Shown piece after piece: positions 34,942 through 44,245 of a DNA stretch of 64,000 bases. Both the position numbers and the translations under genes were made by a program. The stretch comes from Pedobacter riviphilus. GTDB lineage: Bacteria > Bacteroidota > Bacteroidia > Sphingobacteriales > Sphingobacteriaceae. The notes below the pieces were generated by a model. It was given only the letters and a program-made list of their open reading frames with translations. It was not told the DNA's origin and did no database searches. Position 1 is the first letter of the stretch. Every line of letters starts with the position of its first letter. Where the stretch lies: assembly GCF_014692875.1 (NCBI RefSeq), contig NZ_CP061171.1, positions 682,001 through 746,000 of the forward strand, read 5' to 3'.

Positions 34942-35973
34942 TTGAAACCAGAAGATTTAATCCCCTATATTAACGTCGACGAGTATTCGTCGACGCCAAA
35001 ATACAAGCAATTAACCAATGCCATTTTGGCCGCAATTGAAAGTGGTAAGCTTCTGAAAAATAGTTTGTTGCCTTCTATTAACGAATTGAGTTTCAGTCTG
35101 GAAATGTCAAGAGATACTGCCGAAAAAGGTTACCGCAACCTCCGGAAACTTGGGGTGGTAGATTCTGTACCGGGCAAAGGTTATTTTATTATCAATACCG
35201 ATTTCTCGCGTAAACTAAAGGTTTGCCTGCTTTTTAATAAACTCAGTACACACAAAAAGATCATTTACGATTCTTTTACCAAAACCCTTGGCGAGCGTGC
35301 TGCCATTGATTTTTATATCTACAACAACGATTTTGCGCTGTTTAAAAAAATGATCGTTACCAAACGCGACGATTATTCGCATTTTGTAATCATTCCACAT
35401 TTTTTAGAGGGGGGTGAAAATGCACATGAAATTATCAATACTATTCCCAAAGAGAAATTGGTCATTCTTGATAAGTTGTTGCCAGGAGTAACCGGCGATT
35501 ATGCTGCGGCCTATGAAAACTTTGCGCAGGATATTTACGCGGCTTTAGAGCAGGCTTTAGACCGGCTTTCGCATTACCGAACTTTAAAAATTATCTTTCC
35601 AAAAAACAGCTATTTTCCGCACGAAATACTCACCGGTTTTTATCGGTTCTGTCAGCAGTATGCTTTCGATCATAAAGTAATCCACAACATCAAAGATGAG
35701 GAAATTAACCCAGGTGAGGTGTACATCAACCTGATGGAAGATGACCTGGTTACACTCATCGAGCGTTTAATTGCCCAAAAACTTAAAATCGGGAAAGACG
35801 TTGGTGTAATTTCTTATAACGAAACGCCTTTAAAAAAGATTATTTTGGATGGGATTACCACCATTTCAACTGATTTTAGCGAATTGGGCGCTCAAGCTGC
35901 CGAATTTATTCTCAATGGAAAAACCGAGAAGGTAGCAGTACCTTTTTATTTGAACTTGCGTAAATCGCTGTAG
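34942..35973 (+). CDS. GntR-family regulator with sugar-binding domain
   Basis: A 343-residue regulator. The N-terminal winged helix-turn-helix (residues 8-75: YKQLTNAILAAIESGKLLKN, LPSINELSFSLEMSRDTAEK) is GntR-like. The C-terminal half (75-343) resembles the periplasmic-binding/LacI ligand domain seen in AraR and related regulators. The start codon is TTG at 34942, since no ATG precedes the DNA-binding region. Directly downstream of the kinase, it is the most likely local regulator of rhamnose catabolism. The ligand may be rhamnose or rhamnulose; this is inferred from position. Confidence 0.85.
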   Translation: MKPEDLIPYINVDEYSSTPKYKQLTNAILAAIESGKLLKNSLLPSINELSFSLEMSRDTAEKGYRNLRKLGVVDSVPGKGYFIINTDFSRKLKVCLLFNKLSTHKKIIYDSFTKTLGERAAIDFYIYNNDFALFKKMIVTKRDDYSHFVIIPHFLEGGENAHEIINTIPKEKLVILDKLLPGVTGDYAAAYENFAQDIYAALEQALDRLSHYRTLKIIFPKNSYFPHEILTGFYRFCQQYAFDHKVIHNIKDEEINPGEVYINLMEDDLVTLIERLIAQKLKIGKDVGVISYNETPLKKIILDGITTISTDFSELGAQAAEFILNGKTEKVAVPFYLNLRKSL

Positions 35974-35983
35974 ATGAGGTAAT

Positions 35984-36107
35984 CGTCACCCTGACCTGTA
36001 GCGAAGAGGAAAGCTACGAAGTAAACCAAGCTTTAAGCGAGCTCACCGAAGGTAATTTATTTTAGGGTTTTAATGCAAAAAAAAGATGAAACAAGTTCAG
36101 CATGACG
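35984..36107. repeat. CGTCA...TGACG-bounded intergenic repeat
   Basis: The segment starts with CGTCACCCTGACCTG at 35984 and ends with TTCAGCATGACG at 36096-36107. The ends are imperfect inverted copies of each other. Members of the same family occur at 39620-39787, 44264-44290 (part only) and 63368-63429. It lies between the GntR gene and the helicase gene. Confidence 0.6.
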
Positions 36108-36219
36108 ATTTTCTGATTTTTTCTGAGCATAAATTATTCATTGTGCATAAAAACCTAAAAAGAGGTTTTAGCTAAAACTTATTAATGATTACTTTTATCA
36201 CTTAGCTATTTTAGTTTAA

Positions 36220-39200
36220 ATGAGTGAACAGGTAACCGCGCATCTAGCATCAGAACAAAATCCTTACGATTATATTTTAAAGGATTTTAACCTGAAAAAT
36301 CTGAGCCAGATTGTTATCCTCAAACATTTAAGCGGATTGATCCATACGGATGTTAAGGGCTTTTACCAACTTTTCCCGGAGCAGATTGAGCTGGATTTTG
36401 CAGCCTTTAGCGATGAGGCCTCTGGATTACCCTTCCCAATTGTTCAGGTGCAGCAGCACTCAAACTCCGTAAAACTTTCTTGTCGTTGCGCTACGCCGAA
36501 ACATAAATTATGCGAGCATCAGGCCAGGGTTTTATATAATATCCTCCAACGCCAGGATTTGCTTATTTTCTTCGATGCTAACCTTCGAAGGCAAAAGCTT
36601 TTAAAAATAGCAATTGACTATGGTTTAGAAAAAGAAGAAAACCTCGATCTTCTTTTTAACCTGAAATATGAAAATGGCCAGGTAGATATCCGCCCAAAAA
36701 TGGATGCCCTCCAGCCATTTAACAAGGAGGTCCAGCAAAATTTGCAGGAACTTTTACTGCCTGCAAGTAAACCCAAAATAAAATTACAGGCCAAAAACGA
36801 TCCAGGCAAAATGATCCTGGTTTTTGGACAACACCGCTATTACAATAATTTAACAGTAGAATTATTCGAAGCCGAAACCACTAAAAGTGGTAAGGTTAAA
36901 AATCCTATAAAAGGAATTAATCCAGTTAATTTGCTGTTTAATACAAATGATAACGATGAGGTAAAGTTTTATAGTGGTATTACCACTTTTCAGCAGAATT
37001 ATAATAATGATCAAAGTGAAGCAGAAATAGAAGCCTTAAAAGCGATCGTTAAAAACCCTAAACAGATTCCTTTTTACCTGCAGGATAGTAAACAGTCTGT
37101 CGCTATTCAGGCGTCGACGATTTCAGTGGTTGATGTGCATTTACTGGAGGTAGACCTGCGTCTTTCTGTAAACCAGCGCGATGATTATTACGAAATTACA
37201 GGCCGGCTGATTATCGAAGGCAAATCATATGAGCTGGATAACCTGGTATTGGTGCACCAATATTTTATTAAACTTAAAGATCAGCTATATTTAATTGGCA
37301 GGCTCGATTTTCTACGCGTAATCGGGTTTTTCAAAAAGCAGAGTAACAGGTTAATCTTGCACAAAACAAAATATCCAGAGTTTCAAAAAAATATTTTGGT
37401 GCCTTTAGAAGGAAGTATCCATGTAGATTATTCTTATTTAAAACCTGCCACCAAAAGCCAGATCGAAGAAAAAGGTTTCGATCTCGAAAACGAGCAGTTG
37501 ATCTACCTGTCTGAATCTGAAGATTATATCCTCCTTACGCCGGTAATGCGTTATGGGAACCTGGAAATTCCTGTGCTGTCTAAAAAGCAGATCCAGGCGC
37601 AAGATAAACTCGGCAACCTTTTCACTTTACACCGCGACGAAAATGCCGAGCTGCAGTTTATCGGAAACGTGTTGAAACAGCATCCTTATTTTTATGATCA
37701 GGAAACCAACGACTCTTTTTACCTGCACCGCAAACGGTTCCTAGAAGAAGCCTGGTTCCTTGATGCTTTTGAGGTATGGCGAAATAAAGGCATTCATATT
37801 TTAGGCTTTAACCAGCTCAAAAACAATAAACTGAGCCAATTTCAGGCTAAAATTAATATAGAGGTTTTAAGTGGGACAGATTGGTTCGAAACCAAGGTAA
37901 AAGTGAAGTTTGGCAAACAACAGGTTGCATTAAAACATCTGCATAAATCGATCAGGAACAAAAGTAAGTTTGTAACGCTTGATGATGGAACCCAAGGTAT
38001 ATTACCTCACGAGTGGATCGAAAAATTTGCTGCTTATTTTAGTGCTGGCGAAGTAACCGAAGATGCTATTCTTACGCCAAAAATTAAGTTTGCTTCTATA
38101 AACGAGCTTTATGAAGATGCTTTGTTGGATGGTGATGTAAAGAACGAATTGAAACTTTACAAACAGAAATTTGAAGGGACTGATTCGATTCAGGAAGTTG
38201 AAGTACCGAAAGGTTTAACTGCAACTTTGCGCCATTACCAGAAAGACGGCCTAAACTGGCTCAACTTTTTGGATGATTTTAACTTTGGTTCTTGTTTGGC
38301 CGATGATATGGGATTGGGTAAAACCATCCAGGTTTTGGCTTTCATTTTATCACAGCGCGAAAAAGTAAAGCACAATACCAATCTGGTAGTGGTTCCAGCT
38401 TCGTTAATATTTAACTGGAAAGCAGAAGTAGAGAAGTTTGCACCATCTATAAAGGTAAAAACCATTTATGCTGGCGAACGGACGAAAACAACTGATACTT
38501 TCGATGATTACGAAATCATTTTAACTTCTTATGGAACACTGCTTTCTGATATCCGTTTCTTAAAGGATTACCGCTTTAACTATATCTTTTTAGATGAATC
38601 GCAGCTGATTAAAAACCCAGACTCGCAACGTTATAAAGCAGTTCGGATGTTGCAATCGAGGAATAAAGTAACGATGACAGGAACACCCATTGAGAATAAT
38701 ACCTTTGATTTATACGGACAGCTATCATTCGCTTGTCCGGGTTTATTTGGCAGTAAACAGCAGTTTGCCGATTTATATTCAACCCCTATAGATCAGTTTA
38801 AAGACAGTAGAAGGGCAGAAGAACTCCAAAAAAAAATAAGACCGTTTATTCTCCGCAGAACAAAGGAACAGGTAGCGAAAGAACTTCCCGATAAAACAGA
38901 AATAGTACTGTATTGTGAAATGGGGACCGAACAGCGCGAAGTATACGAAGCGAACAAAAAGGAAATCCAGGACTTTATTTTGGGTAAACAGGAGGATGAA
39001 CTGCCTAAAAGTTCGATGCATGTATTGAAAAGCATTACCACCTTACGGCAGATCTGTAATTCGGCCGCGTTATTGGCTGATGGGAAATCTTATCTACAGG
39101 CTTCCTCAAAAATTGATGTGTTGATGGAGCAGATTGAGAGCAAGGCGGGAAAACATAAAATTCTTGTTTTTTCTCAGTTTGTAACCATGCTCGATCTGAT

Positions 39201-39606
39201 TAAAAAGCAATTGGAAAGCAGGGGAATCAGATATGAATACCTTACTGGGCAAACCCGCAAAAGAGCTGAAGTAGTTAGCTCTTTTCAACAAAATGCTGAT
39301 ATTCCCGTTTTCCTCATCAGTTTAAAGGCAGGCGGAACCGGATTGAACCTTACCGAAGCTGATTATGTTTATCTGGTTGACCCATGGTGGAACCCTGCTG
39401 TAGAAAACCAGGCGATAGATCGGGCATATCGGATCGGCCAGCATAAAAATGTAATGGCTGTGCGTTTAATCTGCCCTGATACTATCGAGGAGAAAATTAT
39501 GAAACTTCAGACCACCAAAAAGGATCTGGTGAAAGATTTGATCCAGACTGATGGGAGTTTATTCAAGAATTTAACCAAGAAAGAATTGTTAGGATTGTTG
39601 AGTTAA
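36220..39606 (+). CDS. SWIM-domain SNF2-family helicase
   Basis: An 1128-residue SNF2-type DNA translocase. A SWIM zinc finger lies near the N-terminus (Cys88, Cys90, Cys98, His100 in CRCATPKHKLCEH). The C-terminal 450 residues carry the SF2 engine: Walker A ADDMGLGKTIQVL with Lys701, the DEAH-like box LDESQ (792-795), and the helicase C-terminal motifs SLKAGGTGLNLTEADYVYL and AIDRAYRIGQHKNV. Related bacterial proteins are thought to act in chromosome repair or transcription recycling (RapA-like), but a role is not proven. It stands alone and has no clear operon partner. Confidence 0.9.
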   Translation: MSEQVTAHLASEQNPYDYILKDFNLKNLSQIVILKHLSGLIHTDVKGFYQLFPEQIELDFAAFSDEASGLPFPIVQVQQHSNSVKLSCRCATPKHKLCEHQARVLYNILQRQDLLIFFDANLRRQKLLKIAIDYGLEKEENLDLLFNLKYENGQVDIRPKMDALQPFNKEVQQNLQELLLPASKPKIKLQAKNDPGKMILVFGQHRYYNNLTVELFEAETTKSGKVKNPIKGINPVNLLFNTNDNDEVKFYSGITTFQQNYNNDQSEAEIEALKAIVKNPKQIPFYLQDSKQSVAIQASTISVVDVHLLEVDLRLSVNQRDDYYEITGRLIIEGKSYELDNLVLVHQYFIKLKDQLYLIGRLDFLRVIGFFKKQSNRLILHKTKYPEFQKNILVPLEGSIHVDYSYLKPATKSQIEEKGFDLENEQLIYLSESEDYILLTPVMRYGNLEIPVLSKKQIQAQDKLGNLFTLHRDENAELQFIGNVLKQHPYFYDQETNDSFYLHRKRFLEEAWFLDAFEVWRNKGIHILGFNQLKNNKLSQFQAKINIEVLSGTDWFETKVKVKFGKQQVALKHLHKSIRNKSKFVTLDDGTQGILPHEWIEKFAAYFSAGEVTEDAILTPKIKFASINELYEDALLDGDVKNELKLYKQKFEGTDSIQEVEVPKGLTATLRHYQKDGLNWLNFLDDFNFGSCLADDMGLGKTIQVLAFILSQREKVKHNTNLVVVPASLIFNWKAEVEKFAPSIKVKTIYAGERTKTTDTFDDYEIILTSYGTLLSDIRFLKDYRFNYIFLDESQLIKNPDSQRYKAVRMLQSRNKVTMTGTPIENNTFDLYGQLSFACPGLFGSKQQFADLYSTPIDQFKDSRRAEELQKKIRPFILRRTKEQVAKELPDKTEIVLYCEMGTEQREVYEANKKEIQDFILGKQEDELPKSSMHVLKSITTLRQICNSAALLADGKSYLQASSKIDVLMEQIESKAGKHKILVFSQFVTMLDLIKKQLESRGIRYEYLTGQTRKRAEVVSSFQQNADIPVFLISLKAGGTGLNLTEADYVYLVDPWWNPAVENQAIDRAYRIGQHKNVMAVRLICPDTIEEKIMKLQTTKKDLVKDLIQTDGSLFKNLTKKELLGLLS

Positions 39607-39619
39607 ATTTATCCATGTT

Positions 39620-39787
39620 GTCATCCTGAGCCTGTCGAAGGACCATGCTGATAAATCTAATTTTGGTTCGTGAAGACACTAACCAAAGTGACAAAAATAG
39701 ATTTCAAAAAACCATCGTCATTCCCACGCAGGTGGGAATCTTAAAGCTTATGGTATTACGATTCCCAATCAAGTTGGGAATGACGAT
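39620..39787. repeat. nested intergenic repeats
   Basis: A GTCATCCTGAGCCTGTCGAAG unit begins at 39620. It is followed by a palindromic unit running from CGTCATTCCCA near 39716 to TGGGAATGACG near 39786. Both belong to the CGTCA/TGACG repeat family. It separates the helicase gene from the convergent epimerase-like gene and could act as a transcription stop. A short frame across it (39645-39827) is not a gene. Confidence 0.65.
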
Positions 39788-39823
39788 ACGACTTACAAAT
39801 GCAATGCACAATAAGTCAATCAT

Positions 39824-40642
39824 CTAAATCCCAACCTCAAACGCATAACCCAAAAAATCAGGTACATTAACACTCTCTACAATTTTCCAATCCTTCTTTT
39901 CTGCAATGAAATTTGGCACTGCAAGTCCCGTGCTTTTGGCCGCGTTGATATAAAATTCCATTTTTGGAGGATGGTTTGGCGAGCAGGCATTATATGTTCT
40001 GCCGAATGCCTGTTTTTCCAAAAGTTTTACCGCAACGCCTACAGCATCTGTTTGGTGAATGAGGTTTACCGGAGCTAGACCATTTGGTATATTATTTTTT
40101 CCGGCAAAAAACCTCCCTGGGTTGCGATCAGGACCAATTAAGCCTGCAAAGCGGATTACTGTGCAGTTTTCGGGAAAGCGTTCCTTAAATAGAATTTCCG
40201 CAGCTAAAACAACTCTTCCCGAATCCGTATCAGGATTTGGTATACTGGTTTCATTTACTGTTTTGTTTTCATCTGCATAAACACTTGTCGAACTGATCAG
40301 CACCACATGTTTCGATTTATCTTTCGCTACGGCCAAAATTGAATTTATCTTTTGGGGATAATCAAGAAGTTCAGTAGAATTGCGCTTTGGAGGAATACAG
40401 ATAAACAAGGTATCAGTCTCAAAAAATGCAAGATCGGCTACAACCGCTTCAGTTGTAAAATTGATTAAAAACGGTTGTATATCTTCTGCCTGAAGTATTG
40501 CTAATTTTTCCTGACTTGTGGTAGAACCCTTTACGGTATAATTTAACCCGATCAGTTTTTTGGCTAAAGCCATGCCGAACCAGCCACAGCCTAAAATCGA
40601 TATGGTTTTAATGTTTTCACCTGTTGTGTTATCTTGAATCAT
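39824..40642 (-). CDS. NAD(P)-dependent epimerase/dehydratase-like protein (YeeZ-like)
   Basis: A 272-residue Rossmann-fold protein starting at the ATG at 40642 (a GTG two codons earlier is less likely). The nucleotide-binding region ISILGCGWFGMALAKKLIG has the GxGxxG pattern, and a SSTSVYAD strand plus a late AEKKDW tail follow the extended SDR order, although the catalytic YxxxK is not clear. It resembles the YeeZ/SDR-like group whose substrate is unknown. It lies 47 bp downstream of a second epimerase-like gene on the same strand, so the two may work together. Convergent with the helicase gene. Confidence 0.75.
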   Translation of the reverse strand: MIQDNTTGENIKTISILGCGWFGMALAKKLIGLNYTVKGSTTSQEKLAILQAEDIQPFLINFTTEAVVADLAFFETDTLFICIPPKRNSTELLDYPQKINSILAVAKDKSKHVVLISSTSVYADENKTVNETSIPNPDTDSGRVVLAAEILFKERFPENCTVIRFAGLIGPDRNPGRFFAGKNNIPNGLAPVNLIHQTDAVGVAVKLLEKQAFGRTYNACSPNHPPKMEFYINAAKSTGLAVPNFIAEKKDWKIVESVNVPDFLGYAFEVGI

Positions 40643-40689
40643 GTGCACTAAAGATAAATAGTTCGCTTTATAATTTGCCCTGATTCATG

Positions 40690-41622
40690 TCAATTCTGTT
40701 TTTTGTAAATTGTTTTCGAGAGCTTTAAAATGCCATCATAATAAGATGTCGGTTTAAAGTTAAATGCTTTTTCAAATTTGCTAGAATCGAAATGATAATC
40801 ATGATCATATTGGTAGTACATTTCTACAGTACCGGCAACTACTTTTTTAAATAAACCTATTAAGCGTAACATCAATTTATTAACGGTCAGATATTGAGGC
40901 TTAGTTTCATAAATCTTTGCAGCCATCTCGATAAGAACTTTTCCTTTTAAAGGAGTGGCTGTTGGCAGGTGCCATACCTGGTTGCCAGAATCGGGTGTTT
41001 GTCCTAACAGAAACAAAGCTCTTCCAGCATCTTCAATGTAAGTAAAACTGTGTAAGGTATTCGGGTTTCCTATCCATTGCGCTTTTTCTTTTTTGGCAAA
41101 CTTATCGAGCACCATCATATCAAAAAAGCTGTTCATAGAATCTGTTCCGTAAAAATCAGCAGCACGGGCAATGGTTACGTTTATTTGGCCTGCCTTGGCT
41201 TCGTTCATTAATTGTTCGGCTACTTTTGCCCTTACTTCTCCTTTTAAACTACATGGATGGTAAGGCGTATCTTCTGTCATTGGCCCATTTACCAGACCGT
41301 ACATATAAACATTATCAAAAAATATTAGCCTTGCACCGGTACGTTTAGTTAAGTTAATTACATTTTGAATAATAATCGGCCACTGTTGTTGCCATATTTT
41401 AATGTCGTAAACCAAACCGGCACACAGGTATATTACTTTCGAACCTTCGGCTGCGGCAAAAAGTTCAGCCTCATTTAATAAATCGGCCTTAACCCAACTC
41501 GCACTGGGGTTGCTTGTAGAAATTGGCTTTCGGCTAACCAACCTAATGGTTTCGTTAGCATTGATCAATTCTCTGGTTAGTGCGTTTGCTGTTGGTCCGC
41601 CGGCGCCAAGTATAGTATGCAT
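40690..41622 (-). CDS. NAD-dependent epimerase/dehydratase-family protein
   Basis: A 310-residue extended SDR protein. I start at the ATG at 41622, because the longer frame begins with a TTG and the Rossmann strand MHTILGAGGPTANALTREL starts here. GAGGPTANA is a variant of the glycine-rich motif. Further features: VIYLCAGLVYDIKIW, RLIFFDNVYMYGLVNGPM and a central HSFTYIEDAGRAL, the typical epimerase binding segment. The YxxxK pair is not well placed, so catalytic function is doubtful; it may be a nucleotide-sugar-binding relative. It precedes the YeeZ-like gene in the same direction. Confidence 0.75.
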   Translation of the reverse strand: MHTILGAGGPTANALTRELINANETIRLVSRKPISTSNPSASWVKADLLNEAELFAAAEGSKVIYLCAGLVYDIKIWQQQWPIIIQNVINLTKRTGARLIFFDNVYMYGLVNGPMTEDTPYHPCSLKGEVRAKVAEQLMNEAKAGQINVTIARAADFYGTDSMNSFFDMMVLDKFAKKEKAQWIGNPNTLHSFTYIEDAGRALFLLGQTPDSGNQVWHLPTATPLKGKVLIEMAAKIYETKPQYLTVNKLMLRLIGLFKKVVAGTVEMYYQYDHDYHFDSSKFEKAFNFKPTSYYDGILKLSKTIYKKQN

Positions 41623-41697
41623 ATCTTTGTTTTTTGATTGGTTCAAAGTTATGCGGCGTGGAGCCGTAAAAACGTTAACAAAAGATAAGGTTTAAAT

Positions 41698-42303
41698 TTA
41701 ATCCTTTAAAAGGAGTGTCCGTTTACGGATACGGGAGAGGGAGACGGGAGTGATACCTAAAAAGTTGGCTATAAAGTGCTGCGGAATGCGCTGGAAAATA
41801 TCTTTTGCAGTTTTCTCGAGTGCGGTATAACGTTCTTCAGGGCTTTGGGTAATAAAAGCAGTAACGCGGTCTTCATAACAGCAGATGTAGTATTCGGCAA
41901 TTAAACGACCAAAACGCTCTATTTTTAAAGCCAGTAGCGGGTGGTTTAACATTTGTTGCAGACTCTGGTATGAGATCATTACCAACTCTGTTTCTTCAAT
42001 TGCCTGAATGTAGTTGGCGGTAGGTGTACGTTTCAAGAAACTTTTATAAGCACTCATCAACTCATTTTCAAAACTAAAGTACCCGGTAATTTCCTGTCCG
42101 TCTTTAACGTGGTAGTAGCGAACGGCACCACGGGTAATAAAGCACATATAGTCGCACACTTTTCCTTCTACTGCAAAATGTTCTTTTTTGTTTAGGATAG
42201 AAAAATTAAGGTATTGAATAAAGATTTCCCATTCTGCATCGTTAAACGTTACAAATGGGGCAATACCGTTTCTAAATGCTTCAAGTTGGGCCTGTTTATC
42301 CAT
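41698..42303 (-). CDS. Crp/Fnr-family transcriptional regulator
   Basis: A 201-residue regulator. The cyclic-nucleotide-binding-like domain occupies residues 1-120 (KVCDYMCFITRGAVRYYHVK, GYFSFENELMSAYKSFL), with no clear cAMP- or FeS-binding residues. The C-terminal helix-turn-helix includes PQHFIANFLGITPVSLSRIR. This Bacteroidota-type Crp/Fnr family usually responds to stress or metabolic signals. It lies 75 bp before the epimerase-like gene and has the same direction, so it may control it. Effector unknown. Confidence 0.88.
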   Translation of the reverse strand: MDKQAQLEAFRNGIAPFVTFNDAEWEIFIQYLNFSILNKKEHFAVEGKVCDYMCFITRGAVRYYHVKDGQEITGYFSFENELMSAYKSFLKRTPTANYIQAIEETELVMISYQSLQQMLNHPLLALKIERFGRLIAEYYICCYEDRVTAFITQSPEERYTALEKTAKDIFQRIPQHFIANFLGITPVSLSRIRKRTLLLKD

Positions 42304-42349
42304 ATCAATAATTAAATCCTGTTTAAAGATACAGATTAATCAATCATGA

Positions 42350-42931
42350 TTATCCTTTGTCCAGATTGTAGCAAGCTCTGCAACGTGGCTCATAACTTTC
42401 TTTTTCGCCCAATAAAACGGTAGCTTCATCAGCTACTGTACGGTAACTGTATAAGGCCGGATTACCACAGCAAACACAAACCGCATTTACCTTGGTAACA
42501 TGTTCGGCAATGGCCATTAAAGCAGGCATTGGGCCAAAGGGTTTGCCCGTAAAATCCATATCCAGGCCGGCAACTATAACACGTATGCCTTTAAGCGCCA
42601 GTTTGTTGCAAACATCAGGTAGTTCGTCATCAAAAAACTGGGCCTCATCTATACCAACCACCTGAGTGTTGGTGCCAAGTAATAAAATGGCCGAAGCGCT
42701 ATCAACAGGTGTAGAGTTTATGGAGTTTAAATCGTGCGAAACCACGGCGGTTTCATGATATCGGGTATCGGTACGGGGTTTAAAAATTTCGACATTTAAT
42801 TTAGCAATCTGCGCTCTTTTTAACCTTCTGATCAGTTCTTCTGTTTTACCAGAAAACATAGAGCCACATACCACTTCTATACTTCCCGAAAATTCGCCCC
42901 TTCTTCTAAAATTTTGTTCGCTAAATAACAT
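42350..42931 (-). CDS. tdk: thymidine kinase
   Basis: A 193-residue type II thymidine kinase, which phosphorylates thymidine for salvage. The P-loop GSMFSGKT is at residues 23-30, the catalytic Glu96 in GIDEAQFF, and the zinc-binding cysteines at Cys152, Cys155, Cys184 and Cys187 ([16 protein letters not shown]). Length and order match the family. It is divergent from the acidic protein gene at 43055. The start is ATG at 42931. Confidence 0.95.
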   Translation of the reverse strand: MLFSEQNFRRRGEFSGSIEVVCGSMFSGKTEELIRRLKRAQIAKLNVEIFKPRTDTRYHETAVVSHDLNSINSTPVDSASAILLLGTNTQVVGIDEAQFFDDELPDVCNKLALKGIRVIVAGLDMDFTGKPFGPMPALMAIAEHVTKVNAVCVCCGNPALYSYRTVADEATVLLGEKESYEPRCRACYNLDKG

Positions 42932-42992
42932 GCCTGTTTTTTTATTCCCCTATGTGCGTTCTATAATTTTTAAACCGAACAAATATGAGAAT

Positions 42993-43015
42993 TATGTGTT
43001 ATTTTTGAACACATA
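42993..43015. promoter_or_regulatory. palindrome overlapping a -7 box
   Basis: TATGTGTT at 42993-43000 and AACACATA at 43008-43015 form an inverted repeat with a 7-base spacer. The spacer contains TATTTTTG (43000-43007), which fits the -7 consensus for the gene at 43055, without a good -33 element. It could be an operator or merely a chance palindrome. Confidence 0.35.
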
Positions 43016-43054
43016 GTTACCAACATAAATCGACTAAAAATTCGTTTTAATTTT

Positions 43055-44245
43055 ATGATGAACCAACAAGATATTTTCAGAAAGATCGGCAGCATTTTAA
43101 CGGAGTTAAATGAGCAATATCAGTTTTTAGCTCAAAATCCTCAGCAATTAAACGATTTGGAGCTGGAGCTTTTTCTGGCTAATGCCCATTTCCTTTCTGA
43201 TCATGTTAATATCGTTAAAAAATTAAATGCTACAATAGAAGAAAAATCAGCTGAACCTGGAAACCATGCCTTGTTGGCCGAACAAAATACCATTATCTTG
43301 CCCGAAGCTGAAAAAAGTTATGTAGAAGATGATGAGTGTTTCGATCCACAGGAACTAGAAGAAGTGGCAACGGCGCAGGAAGAGGAAGAACGGGTAGATG
43401 TAAAGCCTAAGCAGGAGGTGCTTGATGATGAAATTATTGAAGAAGAAAAAGCTGCCTCGCTTTTGAATAACGATTTTTTTAAGCCAGACCAGGACGATCA
43501 TACTTTTGAATTTGTATTGGGCAAACACGATGAAAACGATCAGTTCGATTATGAAGCAAAATCTGTTGAAGAAATTTTCGATCGCCCGTTAAGCAAAGAA
43601 GAAGCAGAAATTTTAGCGCGCAAAAAGATAATTCATGAAAAGGAAGATGCTTTATCTGTTCAGGAAGAGGCTTTACCTACTGAAGAGGATGAAATTGGTC
43701 CTGAACCTTTTTTAATTCCGCACGAAGAAGAAGTGCCTGAAATAATTACGAAAGAAGAAACAGTTGTAGCCGCTAAGGTAGAAGAACCTATACCGGCAGC
43801 TGCTACTCAGCCTATTGAGGCACTGAAAGGTGTGAAACTGGATGACCCTATCATTTCGCCACCTGTTGAGCAGGAGCGCCCTTTGTTTACGCCTGAGGCT
43901 GTTCCTGTAAAACCAGCTCCACAACCCGAAGCAGCTAAACCTGCGCCAAGTTTAAATGATCTGCTTGCCAGAACAAATGGAAAAAGCGATGAGCCTGTTA
44001 AAGCACCTATTGCCGATTTAAAACAGGCGATTAGTTTAAACGAAAAGTTACTTTTTATTAAAGATCTTTTTAATGGGTATAACCTGGCTTATTCGGAAGT
44101 AATTGATATCATCAATAAGATGAGCAGTTTCGAAGCCGCAGATAGCTATCTTCAGAATAATTATGCAGCGAAAAATAACTGGGCCAATAAGCAGGCCACC
44201 GTTGATCAATTTTACGAGTTACTAAACCGAAGATTTAGCAAGTAG
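43055..44245 (+). CDS. acidic, low-complexity protein of unknown function
   Basis: A 396-residue product. The N-terminal 60 residues form a helical region (DIFRKIGSILTELNEQYQFL), the middle (about 75-300) is very rich in Glu, Asp, Pro and Val and has no hydrophobic core, and the last 75 residues (LKQAISLNEKLLFIKDLFNG onward) look like a folded helical domain. It is cytoplasmic by composition, with no signal peptide or membrane helix. The layout suggests a scaffold or adaptor with a flexible linker. I recognise no named family. Divergent from tdk. Confidence 0.75.
   Translation: MMNQQDIFRKIGSILTELNEQYQFLAQNPQQLNDLELELFLANAHFLSDHVNIVKKLNATIEEKSAEPGNHALLAEQNTIILPEAEKSYVEDDECFDPQELEEVATAQEEEERVDVKPKQEVLDDEIIEEEKAASLLNNDFFKPDQDDHTFEFVLGKHDENDQFDYEAKSVEEIFDRPLSKEEAEILARKKIIHEKEDALSVQEEALPTEEDEIGPEPFLIPHEEEVPEIITKEETVVAAKVEEPIPAAATQPIEALKGVKLDDPIISPPVEQERPLFTPEAVPVKPAPQPEAAKPAPSLNDLLARTNGKSDEPVKAPIADLKQAISLNEKLLFIKDLFNGYNLAYSEVIDIINKMSSFEAADSYLQNNYAAKNNWANKQATVDQFYELLNRRFSK

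Noticed and set aside
39645..39827. Plus-strand ORF of 60 codons after the helicase gene
   Set aside because: It lies entirely in the intergenic repeats and ends inside the convergent gene.
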